Source of the DNA: Streptomyces sp. NBC_01260
GTDB taxonomy: Bacteria > Actinomycetota > Actinomycetes > Streptomycetales > Streptomycetaceae
Assembly: GCF_036226405.1 (NCBI RefSeq)
Contig: NZ_CP108464.1
Span: 1,178,001-1,242,000 of the forward strand
Direction: 5' to 3'
DNA: 64,000 nt
Below, piece after piece: positions 54,120 through 62,205 of the stretch. The position numbers were made by a program, and so were the translations under genes. Numbering within the stretch: the first letter of the stretch is position 1; each line of letters opens with the position of its first letter. Under the pieces are notes generated by a model, which made no database searches, was not told the origin of the DNA, and saw only the letters and a program-made list of their open reading frames with translations.

Positions 54120-55289
54120 CTACCGCGGCAGCACGCAGACCGCCGCCGGGGCCGCGAACGGCGTTCCCACGGACTCCAGGGCGCCGCTCTCCCCGTCGAC
54201 CCGGAACACCGTGACCGTGCCGGACTTCTGGTTGGCGGCCAGCAGCAGCGCCCCGTCCGGGGAGAAGGCGATGTGCCGCGGGAAGTCGCCGCCCACCGGA
54301 ACGGTGTCCAGCAGCCGCAGCACGGCCCCGCCGTCCTCGACGGCGTACCTGGTGAGGCTGTTGTGGCCGCGGTTGGCCAGATAGGCGAAGCGGCCGTCCC
54401 CGGTGACCAGCAGCTGGGCGGGGTAGCTGGTGCCGCTGCCCGTTCCGGTGGACTGCGGGGCGCCCGGGGTCAGCACACCGGTGGCGGGGTCGTAGCCGCA
54501 GACCACGACCGTGTTGTCGACCTCGCAGGCCAGGTAGGCGTAGCGGCCGCCGGGGTGGAAGGCGAGGTGGCGCGGTCCGGCGCCGGGGCGCAGCGCGGCG
54601 TACGAGAGCTGCTCCAGCGTGCCGCGGTCCTCGTCGAGCCGGTAGGTGTACACGGTGTCGTTGCCCAGGTCGACGGCGAGGATGTGGCCCCCGTCCGGCG
54701 CGGTGACGATCTGGTGGGCGTGCGGGCCGTCCTGGCCCGGTCCGGGCGCGGGGGCGGTGTGGGCGACCAGGCCGGTGCGCTCCCCCGGTGAGCCGTCGGC
54801 GGCGAGGGGGTGCACGGCGACGCTGCCGGAGGTGTAGTTGGCGCTGAACAGCCACCTTCCGCCGGGATGGACGGAGAGATGGCAGGGGCCCGCGCCACCG
54901 GTGGCCCGCGTCCCCAGCACCCGGAAGGTCCCGTCGCCGGCGAGCGCCACCGCGGTGACGCCGCCCTGTTCCTGCTCGTCGACGGCGTAGAGCGTGCCGC
55001 CCGAGGGGTGCAGAGCGAGGTACGAGGGGTTCTCGACGCCGGTGACGACGGTGCGGTCGGTGATGGTCCCGGTCGCCGGGTCGTACGAGGCGACGCCGAT
55101 ACCGGTGCCGCCCGGGGTGGTGGAGGTGTAGGTGCCGAGGAAGAGCGTCGCGGTCCTGCGCGCCCTCCCCTCGGCGGTGCGCGGCGTCCGCCCCGGATGT
55201 CCGGAGCGGGGAAGCGAGGGGGCGGCGGCGAGGGCGCCGCCCGCCAGGAGTGCTCCGAGGAGGGTGCGGCGGCTTGTGGGGGTGGTCAT
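54120..55289 (-). CDS. Secreted lactonase-family seven-bladed beta-propeller
   Basis: About 389 aa from ATG 55289, which has GAGGTG upstream. A twin-arginine-like export signal SRRTLLGALLAGGALAAAPS starts it. The rest is a 6-phosphogluconolactonase-type propeller with repeated blades such as NPSYLALHPSGGTLYAV, GPCHLSVHPGGRWLFSANYT, GPRHLAFHPGGRYAYLAC and FPRHIAFSPDGALLLAANQK. Export argues against a cytoplasmic sugar-phosphate substrate. It follows the frameshifted GntR gene on the same strand. Confidence 0.85.
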   Translation of the reverse strand: MTTPTSRRTLLGALLAGGALAAAPSLPRSGHPGRTPRTAEGRARRTATLFLGTYTSTTPGGTGIGVASYDPATGTITDRTVVTGVENPSYLALHPSGGTLYAVDEQEQGGVTAVALAGDGTFRVLGTRATGGAGPCHLSVHPGGRWLFSANYTSGSVAVHPLAADGSPGERTGLVAHTAPAPGPGQDGPHAHQIVTAPDGGHILAVDLGNDTVYTYRLDEDRGTLEQLSYAALRPGAGPRHLAFHPGGRYAYLACEVDNTVVVCGYDPATGVLTPGAPQSTGTGSGTSYPAQLLVTGDGRFAYLANRGHNSLTRYAVEDGGAVLRLLDTVPVGGDFPRHIAFSPDGALLLAANQKSGTVTVFRVDGESGALESVGTPFAAPAAVCVLPR

Positions 55290-55375
55290 GCGAGGCACCT
55301 CGTGGGGTCGGCTGCGTCGGATGTGTCAGCCACAGTGGCCTTCCCCAACGGGCGGCGCAAGACTCGCATCGGTCA

Positions 55376-55390
55376 TTGCGCAGGGCGCAA
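55376..55390. promoter_or_regulatory. Palindrome upstream of the lactonase-like gene
   Basis: TTGCGC-AGG-GCGCAA, a perfect 6-3-6 inverted repeat, lies 86 bp before the lactonase start and just after the GntR stop. It may be an operator, or part of the GntR terminator. Confidence 0.4.
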
Positions 55391-55424
55391 CGCGGATGCG
55401 GGTCGCACGGCGGGCGGTACCGAG

Positions 55425-56265
55425 TCAGCCGCCGGACTGGATGTCGCCGCGGGTGGACGAGGTGATCGGGTCCCGGTGGGCGAAGTCGCCCGGCGGAATC
55501 CCCGGATGGTGTCCGCCCTCGACGGGCCGCACGGCAGCGGCGGGGCCGAGGGCCAGCCGGGAGACGATCCGGTAGCGGTCGCCGCGGTAGAGCGAGTGCA
55601 CGTACTCCACAGGGCAGCCGGTGGTGTCCGAAGTCAGCCGCTCGAAGAGCAGGGCCGGGGAGAGCTCGGGCACGTCGAGGAGCCGGGCCTCGGCGCGGGT
55701 CACCATGGTCGGCTCGATCGCCTGGACCGCTTCGTGGACGTGCACGTCGTGGCGCTCGCGCAGGTGCTCGTACAGATCGCCGTCCTCCAACTCCTGGGCG
55801 GACAGGCCCGGCACCAGTTCGGCCCTGATGTGCAGGTGCTCGATCGCCATCGGGGCGCCGTCGACCAGCCTCAGCCGGGCGACGTACACGATGTCGGCGG
55901 CCGGTGACATGCGCAGCTTGCGCCCGACCCGGGCGCCGGCCTGGAGGGTGGTGAACTCCAGCAGCCGGCTCGACCAGGCCCCGGCCGCCTGCGGGACGGA
56001 CAGGGCCAGGTCGGCCGAGATCAGTTCCCGGGTGATCTTCGCAGGCGCGACGAACATCCCTCGGCCGTGCTCGCGCACGAGCAGCCCGGCGGCCACCAGT
56101 TCGTGGACCGCGGCACGCAGGGTGGGCCGGGAGACGCCGAGCGTGGCACACAGGGACCGCTCCGAGGGGATGGCGTCACCCCGGCCGGCGCGACTCGATC
56201 AGCTCCAGCACGGCGTCGCGGGCCCGTTCCCGTTTGAGCACCGTCCCCGGTGCGTCGGCGTCCAT
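55425..56265 (-). pseudogene. GntR-family (HutC-type, UTRA) regulator with a frameshift
   Basis: From ATG 56265 (AGGAGGGG upstream) the frame reads DAPGTVLKRERARDAVLELI, then ESRRPG and TGA (56176-56178). Removing one base from the GGGGT just before it continues the winged helix perfectly: DAIPSERSLCATLGVSRPTL, AAVHELVAAGLLVREHGRGM. A full UTRA ligand domain follows (VYVARLRLVDGAPMAIEHLH, VEYVHSLYRGDRYRIVSRLA). A product from the in-frame GTG 56096 would lack the DNA-binding helices. Either the regulator is inactive or there is a sequencing error in the G run. It is not DasR, whose effector domain differs. Confidence 0.85.
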
Positions 56266-56292
56266 GCGATGCCCCTCCTGACACATCCCTTA

Positions 56293-56309
56293 TTGACCAG
56301 TTGAGTCAA
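56293..56309. promoter_or_regulatory. Probable GntR operator
   Basis: TTGAC (56293-56297) and GTCAA (56305-56309) form an inverted repeat spaced by 7 bp, 28 bp upstream of the GntR start and 34 bp upstream of the divergent gene, the usual place for an autoregulatory site. Confidence 0.45.
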
Positions 56310-56342
56310 CGCCACCTACTAGGTCCCGCCTGGAGCAGTCCC

Positions 56343-57398
56343 GTGCCCCTGAACATCCAAGCCAAACTCCTCAGCGCCCTCGCCGGCGTGGCCGCCCTGG
56401 GCGCGACCGCCTTCCTGGTCCCGCTCGCCACCGACAGTCCCGAACGGCCCCATGTGATCATCGCCCAAGGCAAGGACGGCTTACCCAACAGATCGCCCAT
56501 CGACTGGGTCTCCTACGGGGACCAGGTCGCGGTCGTCAACGTCACCTCGGAGGCCGAGACCCCCGCCAGTGCCGAGGAGATCGCGGCAGGCGAGGGCTAC
56601 ATCAGCAGGCGCGTCGCCCTGGACATCGGCGAGGTGGTCTGGTCGCGCCCCGGCGCCCCCACCCCTCCGGCCACGCTGAGCCTGGTCGTGGACGGCTGGT
56701 CCTTCAAGGGCGACACCCGCACCCCGATAGCGCTGGAACAGAGCTCGCGTCTCGAACCGGGCCACGCCTACGTGCTGTCGCTGGCCCGGCTCTCCGACGG
56801 AACCTGGTCAGCGATCGGTTCCCAGGCAGCGCTGCCGTACGACAGCGAAACGATCGGCGCGGGTGAGTACCAGGGCCAGACCGTAACCGCAAAGCAGTTC
56901 GGCGCGGCCGTGAAGACGGACGACGACAAGCCGAAGGGCGGGGACTTCTCCCCCACCGGCGCCGAGGTGATCATGGAATCAGTCGCCGAGCTCACCGTCG
57001 GCAAGCCGGCGGACTACGTCGGAACCCTGCGGGCCACCACCGACCCCGACCCGCTGACTGAGGCCAACTTCGACCTCGACCCGATTGCGCGGTTCGACAC
57101 CGTCGCCGGTGTCGACGAACCCGCCAAGACCTTCTGCTCGATCGCCACACCTCTCGCCCTCTCCGAAGCGAGTCAGCTCACCTCAACCGAGCTGGGCGGC
57201 ATCCTGGCCCAGCTCGTCGCCGAGGAGAACGGAGAGGATGCCACGGACCTCGGCGTCCTGGCCGCGTACCACAACGGTGACAGCAGCCTGGCGTCCCAGG
57301 CCGACGCCATCCGCCCCGCGGTCATCACGAACATCGAGAGCCAGTGCGGGATCGAGGTGGGCGACCTGGCGCCCAACTCCACGGCGTCGCAGGAGTGA
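56343..57398 (+). CDS. Hypothetical exported or membrane-anchored protein
   Basis: A 351-aa protein from GTG 56343 (GGAG upstream). An N-terminal hydrophobic helix (NIQAKLLSALAGVAALGATA) acts as signal or anchor. The extracellular part has no family I know: strands (DQVAVVNVTSEAETP, PATLSLVVDGWSF), a conserved-looking RLEPGHAYVLSLARLSDGTW, and a helical acidic C-terminus with two cysteines (TFCSIATP, IESQCGIEVG). It carries a TTA codon (56481), so bldA-dependent, late expression is likely. Confidence 0.7.
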   Translation: MPLNIQAKLLSALAGVAALGATAFLVPLATDSPERPHVIIAQGKDGLPNRSPIDWVSYGDQVAVVNVTSEAETPASAEEIAAGEGYISRRVALDIGEVVWSRPGAPTPPATLSLVVDGWSFKGDTRTPIALEQSSRLEPGHAYVLSLARLSDGTWSAIGSQAALPYDSETIGAGEYQGQTVTAKQFGAAVKTDDDKPKGGDFSPTGAEVIMESVAELTVGKPADYVGTLRATTDPDPLTEANFDLDPIARFDTVAGVDEPAKTFCSIATPLALSEASQLTSTELGGILAQLVAEENGEDATDLGVLAAYHNGDSSLASQADAIRPAVITNIESQCGIEVGDLAPNSTASQE

Positions 57399-57432
57399 CA
57401 GCCGTCTGACCCGTGGCACCTGACGCACCGCA

Positions 57433-57467
57433 ATCGCCCCCGTCCCGCCTTCCGGAACGGGGGCGAT
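57433..57467. terminator. Bidirectional terminator between convergent genes
   Basis: ATCGCCCCCGT (57433-57443) and ACGGGGGCGAT (57457-57467), perfect 11-bp arms around a 13-nt loop. Confidence 0.8.
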
Positions 57468-57575
57468 CAGGCGGGGCGGACAGGGCTCGGGGACAGCACC
57501 CAAGCCTCCGCATCGATTCGCCAACAAAGTGTCGGATACCGTCGTCGAACTCCTTGGCGCCACTCAACAACGGAC

Positions 57576-57974
57576 TCAGGAAGCCGCGTCCAGCGGCGCG
57601 AGATCCGCACCCTGAACCGCCACCAGCACGGCCTCGGCCGGGGTCTTCCCCGCCGCCACGGCGACGGCCGGCGCGATGCCCTCGACCTCGTAGACGGTCA
57701 CCTTCTCCGGCGCTTCCGCGCCGTCGGCCCCGCCCGATTCGTCGCACCCGGGCAGCAGGCCGGTACCGAGGCTTTCGCCGACTGTGAACTTCCGGTCGGT
57801 CGTGGACCGCCCCCTCACGTCGAGGTAGGACCGCCCTTCGTACTTCACGACGTACGCGCACTTCCCCTCGGACGCGCCGCCCGCCTCAAGACCCCCGTCG
57901 CAGCCGGCGGCCATCAGGGCCATGGCCCCGGCCAGAGCCCCTGCCCACCTACGCGTCCGCGGCTTCGCTCGCAT
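57576..57974 (-). CDS. Small lipoprotein
   Basis: A 132-aa protein from ATG 57974 (GGAGGG upstream). A basic start and hydrophobic stretch RRWAGALAGAMALMAAGC end in a lipobox cysteine. The mature part contains CAYVVKYEGRSYLDVRG and a second cysteine (LLPGCDESG), suggesting one disulfide, and resembles uncharacterised Streptomyces lipoproteins of the DUF6281 type. Function unknown. Confidence 0.75.
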   Translation of the reverse strand: MRAKPRTRRWAGALAGAMALMAAGCDGGLEAGGASEGKCAYVVKYEGRSYLDVRGRSTTDRKFTVGESLGTGLLPGCDESGGADGAEAPEKVTVYEVEGIAPAVAVAAGKTPAEAVLVAVQGADLAPLDAAS

Positions 57975-58295
57975 CTTCCGCCCTCCTGCCTCTCCGGCAC
58001 CACCGGAGGCCCCTCGGCCCCTCAGTGACACGACGGAGCAGCCCCCCTTTTCGTTCAGCCCTGCCGTCAGCATGATGGCCCCGCCAGGCAGGCGGGGCGG
58101 ATCCGTCGGCGGAATTCCGCTGCCTGAGATCAGCCCGCGAGCGCGGTGCCGACCCCCCTGCCGCCCGACCTACCCGGAACAGTCCGGCGCGACGATGCGC
58201 GACAGCCGGGGCCAGCACCTGACCGGCCCGAATTCCGGGCACCCCCTTGACAGCCCGCCCACCATCCGGGCAATCTTCCGTTGAGCAGAAACTAA

Positions 58296-58312
58296 CTTCC
58301 GCAATACGGAAG
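58296..58312 (+). promoter_or_regulatory. Palindrome before the glyoxylate-branch operon
   Basis: CTTCCG-CAATA-CGGAAG, 6-bp arms with 5-bp spacer, ends next to the ribosome site GGAG and 16 bp before the start codon. The TTCCG-N5-CGGAA form resembles IclR-family operators. It differs from the operator before the catalase gene. Confidence 0.6.
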
Positions 58313-58328
58313 GAGCGCCGAAACCCTC

Positions 58329-59171
58329 ATGGGCTACCCGGACCAGCGCTTCGATGTGAACCTTTCGATCCTCTTCACGGAACTCCCGCTCCTGGAGCGC
58401 CCCGCGGCAGCATCCGCGGCGGGCTTCACCGCGGTCGAGCTGTGGTGGCCGTGGATCGAGACCCCCACCCCCGAGCAGGCCGAGCTCGACGCCCTCAAGA
58501 AGGCGCTCGACGACGCCGGCACTCAACTCGTGGGGCTGAACTTCTACGCCGGACAGCTGCCCGGCCCCGACCGCGGCGCACTCTCCGTGCCCGGCACGGA
58601 GTCGGACCGCTTCCGCGCCAACATCGAGGTGGCGGCCGACTTCGCCGCCTCGACCGGCTGCAAGGCGCTCAACGCGCTCTACGGCAACCGGATCGACGGC
58701 GTGGACCCCGCCGCGCAGGACGAACTCGCCCTGGAGAACCTGGTCCTCGCCGCCCACGCGGCCGACCGGATCGGGGCGATCCTGCTGATCGAGACCCTGA
58801 ACGCGCCGGAGTCGCCGCGCTATCCGCTCGTCAGCGCACCGGCCGGGATCGAGGTCGTCGACCGGATCAACGCGGCGACGGGCCTCGGCAACGCGAAGTT
58901 CCTGATGGACCTGTACCACCTGTCGATGAACGGCGAGGACCTCAGTCAGGTCATCACCGCGTACGCCGGCAGGACCGGTCACGTCCAGATCGCCGACAAC
59001 CCGGGGCGCGGCGCGCCCGGCACCGGCTCACTCCCCCTGGAGCAGCTCCTGGACGAGCTGGCGAAGGCCGGTTACGACGGCTGGGTCGGCCTGGAGTACA
59101 AGCCCGGCGACCGGCCGAGTGCCGAGTCCGTCGAGTGGCTCCCGGCCACCGCGCGGGCCGCCCGCCGATAG
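58329..59171 (+). CDS. hyi: Hydroxypyruvate isomerase-like TIM-barrel protein
   Basis: A 280-aa sugar-isomerase-type TIM barrel. FDVNLSILFTELPLLERPAA at the start, GFTAVELWWPW, the metal-site glutamate in GAILLIETLNAPESPRY, MDLYHLSMNGEDL, HVQIADNPGRGAPGTGSL and GWVGLEYKP are all hydroxypyruvate isomerase signatures. It interconverts hydroxypyruvate and tartronate semialdehyde, next to the reductase using the latter. First gene of the operon, controlled perhaps by the TTCCG palindrome. Confidence 0.93.
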   Translation: MGYPDQRFDVNLSILFTELPLLERPAAASAAGFTAVELWWPWIETPTPEQAELDALKKALDDAGTQLVGLNFYAGQLPGPDRGALSVPGTESDRFRANIEVAADFAASTGCKALNALYGNRIDGVDPAAQDELALENLVLAAHAADRIGAILLIETLNAPESPRYPLVSAPAGIEVVDRINAATGLGNAKFLMDLYHLSMNGEDLSQVITAYAGRTGHVQIADNPGRGAPGTGSLPLEQLLDELAKAGYDGWVGLEYKPGDRPSAESVEWLPATARAARR

Positions 59172-59215
59172 CGGCGGACTCCCCCTCGTACACACGCTTA
59201 TCGGAAGGCACCCTC

Positions 59216-60115
59216 ATGAGCAACAACCTCCCCAAGGTTGCGTGGATCGGGCTCGGCATCATGGGCTCGCCCATGTCCGAGAACCTGATCAAGGCCGGTT
59301 ACGACGTCACCGGTTACACCCTGGAGCAGGACAAGGTCGACCGGCTGGCGGCGGCCGGCGGCACCGGCGCGGGCTCGATCGCCGAGGCGGTCAGGGACGC
59401 GGACGTGGTCATCACGATGGTGCCCGCCTCCCCGCAGGTCGAGGCGATCGCGTACGGCTCCGACGGCATCCTGGAGAACGCGAAGCGCGGCGCGCTGCTG
59501 GTCGACATGTCCTCGATCACCCCGCAGACCTCCGTGGACCTCGCGAAGAACGCCGCCGAGAAGGGCATCCGGGTCCTGGACGCCCCCGTCTCCGGCGGCG
59601 AGGCCGGCGCGATCGAGGCCGTGCTGTCCATCATGGTCGGCGGCGAGCAGGCGGACTTCGACGCCGCGCGGCCGCTGCTGGAGGCGCTCGGCAAGACCAT
59701 CGTGCTCTGCGGCCCGCACGGCTCCGGCCAGACGGTGAAGGCCGCCAACCAGCTGATCGTCGCGGTCAACATCCAGGCCTGCGCCGAGGCCGTCGTCTTC
59801 CTGGAGAAGTCCGGGGTCGACCTCGCAGCCGCGCTCGACGTCCTCAACGGCGGACTGGCCGGCTCGACCGTGCTGACCCGCAAGAAGGCCAACTTCCTGA
59901 ACCGGGACTTCACGCCCGGCTTCCGGATCGACCTGCACCACAAGGACATGGGCATCGTCACGGACGCCGCCCGCAATGTCGGTGCCGCGCTGCCGGTCGG
60001 CGGAGTCGTCGCCCAGCTCGTCGCCTCGCTGCGCGCACAGGGTGACGGCGGCCTGGACCACTCGGCGCTGCTCCGCTCGGTCGAGCGCCTCTCCGGTCAG
60101 CCCGTCCAGGCCTGA
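59216..60115 (+). CDS. glxR: Tartronate semialdehyde reductase (2-hydroxy-3-oxopropionate reductase)
   Basis: A 299-aa NAD(P)-dependent beta-hydroxyacid dehydrogenase reducing tartronate semialdehyde to D-glycerate. The Rossmann motif is [20 protein letters not shown], the substrate loop [13 protein letters not shown] near residue 120, and the catalytic lysine is in [20 protein letters not shown] near 170. [20 protein letters not shown] near 240 completes the family. It starts at ATG 59216, 44 bp after the isomerase, in one operon. Confidence 0.95.
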   Translation: MSNNLPKVAWIGLGIMGSPMSENLIKAGYDVTGYTLEQDKVDRLAAAGGTGAGSIAEAVRDADVVITMVPASPQVEAIAYGSDGILENAKRGALLVDMSSITPQTSVDLAKNAAEKGIRVLDAPVSGGEAGAIEAVLSIMVGGEQADFDAARPLLEALGKTIVLCGPHGSGQTVKAANQLIVAVNIQACAEAVVFLEKSGVDLAAALDVLNGGLAGSTVLTRKKANFLNRDFTPGFRIDLHHKDMGIVTDAARNVGAALPVGGVVAQLVASLRAQGDGGLDHSALLRSVERLSGQPVQA

Positions 60116-60123
60116 CCCACCGC

Positions 60124-60149
60124 GGCCGGGCCCCCTCGCGGGCCCGGCC
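60124..60149 (+). terminator. Terminator after glxR
   Basis: GGCCGGGCCC (60124-60133) and GGGCCCGGCC (60140-60149) form a 10-bp stem with a 6-nt loop, 8 bp after the stop, separating glxR from the catalase promoter. Confidence 0.75.
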
Positions 60150-60189
60150 GGCACCGCCCCGCCGGGTGATCGCACCCCGGTCCACAGAC

Positions 60190-60251
60190 TTCCGGACGGC
60201 GTCGGCGCTGACACCTGTCCTGTCGCGCCCAGGCGTCGGCGCCGTCCGGAA
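60190..60251. repeat. Long inverted repeat between glxR and catalase
   Basis: TTCCGGACGGCG (60190-60201) and CGCCGTCCGGAA (60240-60251), 12 perfect bp extending to about 17 with wobble pairs, around a 38-nt spacer. Just upstream of the catalase operator; may be a second terminator or a regulatory structure. Confidence 0.6.
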
Positions 60252-60270
60252 CACCTCTCCACCACGAATT

Positions 60271-60311
60271 TCAACAAACTGTTGACGTCAGGTTCGGGGC
60301 GTACTTACGCT
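60271..60311 (+). promoter_or_regulatory. Promoter and operator of the catalase gene
   Basis: TCAACA-N3-TGTTGA (60271-60285) overlaps a -35 box TTGACG (60282-60287); TACGCT (60306-60311) follows after 18 bp. Same palindrome, overlap and spacing as at the urate operon 7 kb away. Confidence 0.75.
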
Positions 60312-60371
60312 CCTGGAGCCCCAGGACGTCGCAGTTCAGCAGCTCCCCGTACGGAAGGTCGCCCCGACACC

Positions 60372-61829
60372 ATGACGCAGCGTGTGCTTACGACCGAGTC
60401 AGGCGCCCCGGTCGCCGACAACCAGAACTCCGCCACCGCCGGCGTCGGTGGCCCGATCCTCCTCCAGGACGGTCATCTCCTGGAGAAGCTCGCCCGCTTC
60501 AACCGGGAGCGCATCCCGGAGCGCGTGGTGCACGCCCGGGGCTCCGGCGCGTACGGCTACTTCGAGGTGACCGACGACGTCACCGGCTTCACCCGCGCCG
60601 ACTTCCTCTCCGAGGTGGGCCGCCGCACCGAGACCTTCATCCGGTTCTCGACGGTCGCCGACTCGCTCGGCGGCGCGGACGCGGTACGCGACCCGCGCGG
60701 CTTCGCCCTCAAGTTCTATACGGACGAGGGCAATTACGACCTGGTCGGCAACAACACCCCGGTGTTCTTCATCAAGGACCCGATCAAGTTCCCCGACTTC
60801 ATCCACTCCCAGAAGCGCGACCCGTTCACGGGCCGTCAGGAGGCTGACAACGTCTGGGACTTCTGGGCCCACGCCCCCGAGGCGACGCACCAGGTGACCT
60901 GGCTCATGGGCGACCGCGGCATCCCCGCCTCGTACCGCCACATGAACGGCTACGGCTCGCACACCTACCAGTGGACGAACGCCGCGGGCGAGGCCTTCTT
61001 CGTCAAGTACCACTTCAAGACCAACCAGGGTGTGCGCTCACTCTCCGCCGACCAGGCGGCTGAACTCGTCGGCAAGGACGCCTCCTCGCACCAGACGGAC
61101 CTGCTACAGGCGATCGAGCGCGGCATGAACCCGTCCTGGACCTTGCACGTGCAGGTGATGCCGGCCGCCGACGCCGCGGACTACCGGTTCAACCCGTTCG
61201 ACCTGACCAAGGTGTGGCCGCACAGCGACTACCCGCTCCAGCGGGTGGGCCGGCTGGTGCTGGACCGCAACCCGGACAACGTCTTCGCGGAGGTCGAGCA
61301 GGCCGCGTTCTCCCCGAACAACTTCGTGCCCGGCATCGGTCCCTCCCCGGACAAGATGCTCCAGGGCCGTCTGTTCGCGTACGCGGACGCGCACCGCTAC
61401 CGGCTTGGCGTCAACCACACCCAGCTGCCGGTGAACGCGCCGCGCACGGCCGTCGTCGACAACTACGGCCGCGACGGGCTGCACGCCACCCGCTACGGCG
61501 CACGGCACGACAAGAACTACGAGCCCAACTCGTACGCGGGCCCGGCCCAGACGGACTCGGCGCACTCCGCCCCGCTGGCCGTCCAGGGCTGGACCGGCAC
61601 GCACGAGGCGCCCGCCCACACCAAGGACGACGACTTCTTCCAGGCGGGCGAGCTGTACCGGCTGATGTCGGACGACGAGAAGGGCCGGCTGATCGCCAAC
61701 ATCGCGGGCGGCCTGTCCCAGGTCACCCGGGACGACGTGATCGAGAAGAACCTCGCCCACTTCCACGCCGCGGACGCCGAGTACGGCAAGCGCGTGGAGG
61801 AGGCCGTCCGCGCCCTGCGCGAGGACTAG
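60372..61829 (+). CDS. Monofunctional haem catalase (clade 3 type)
   Basis: A 485-aa catalase that removes hydrogen peroxide. The distal histidine is in [20 protein letters not shown] (near 56) and the distal asparagine in [15 protein letters not shown] (near 129). The haem-ligand tyrosine is in [20 protein letters not shown] (near 339, RLFAYxDxxRxRxG). The size is that of small-subunit catalases. The shared operator with urate oxidase points to a dedicated role in clearing peroxide made in urate oxidation. Confidence 0.96.
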   Translation: MTQRVLTTESGAPVADNQNSATAGVGGPILLQDGHLLEKLARFNRERIPERVVHARGSGAYGYFEVTDDVTGFTRADFLSEVGRRTETFIRFSTVADSLGGADAVRDPRGFALKFYTDEGNYDLVGNNTPVFFIKDPIKFPDFIHSQKRDPFTGRQEADNVWDFWAHAPEATHQVTWLMGDRGIPASYRHMNGYGSHTYQWTNAAGEAFFVKYHFKTNQGVRSLSADQAAELVGKDASSHQTDLLQAIERGMNPSWTLHVQVMPAADAADYRFNPFDLTKVWPHSDYPLQRVGRLVLDRNPDNVFAEVEQAAFSPNNFVPGIGPSPDKMLQGRLFAYADAHRYRLGVNHTQLPVNAPRTAVVDNYGRDGLHATRYGARHDKNYEPNSYAGPAQTDSAHSAPLAVQGWTGTHEAPAHTKDDDFFQAGELYRLMSDDEKGRLIANIAGGLSQVTRDDVIEKNLAHFHAADAEYGKRVEEAVRALRED

Positions 61830-61840
61830 CCTCCCTCAGC

Positions 61841-61894
61841 CCTGCCCGCACAACGCGCCCGCCCGGATGAGGGGTTGCGCGCGGTGCGGGCAGG
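61841..61894 (+). terminator. Terminator of the catalase gene
   Basis: CCTGCCCGCAC (61841-61851) and GTGCGGGCAGG (61884-61894), perfect 11-bp arms, 12 bp after the stop. Confidence 0.75.
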
Positions 61895-62022
61895 ACGAGG
61901 CCGCGGCGGTTGTGCGACGCCAGTGCGGTGGTGCGGGTGGGGGTCCCGTCTCCTGACCTGAAGGAGCCGGGACCTCCCGCCCCCGTCGCACGCCCGCCGC
62001 GGCCCCTGTCACTCCCCGAACC

Positions 62023-62063
62023 AGGGCGTGGAGTACGGATTACGGTCCCGTACTCCACGCCCT
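62023..62063. terminator. Perfect 16-bp inverted repeat, probable bidirectional terminator
   Basis: AGGGCGTGGAGTACGG (62023-62038) and CCGTACTCCACGCCCT (62048-62063), 16 perfect bp with a 9-nt loop, in the 376-bp gene-free stretch between convergent catalase and gcl. It is stronger than the usual Streptomyces terminator. Confidence 0.75.
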
Positions 62064-62107
62064 TTGGCATGCGCGCACGGGGCCCGTCAGGTATCAGCCG
62101 GCGAAAT

Positions 62108-62131
62108 CAAGCCCGTCCGGCGATTGAGGAC
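62108..62131 (+). repeat. Common Streptomyces intergenic repeat
   Basis: CAAGCCCGTCCGGCGATTGA followed by GGAC matches a short element (core CCGTCCGGCGATTGAGGA) I know to recur many times between genes in Streptomyces genomes. Function unknown; usually next to terminators, as here. Confidence 0.6.
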
Positions 62132-62152
62132 ATCGTTTCGCCGCACAACGAA

Positions 62153-62190
62153 GCGGCCCCCGCCCCCCGTTGAAGGGGAGCGGGGGCCGC
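62153..62190 (-). terminator. Terminator of the glyoxylate carboligase gene
   Basis: GCGGCCCCCGC (62153-62163) and GCGGGGGCCGC (62180-62190), perfect 11-bp arms, 16 bp after the stop of gcl on the minus strand. Confidence 0.8.
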
Positions 62191-62205
62191 GGGGGCCGTG
62201 CGGGG

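Noticed and set aside
55425..56265. GntR gene as DasR for the chitinase
   Set aside because: Sequence of the effector domain and HTH differs from DasR and the gene is frameshifted.
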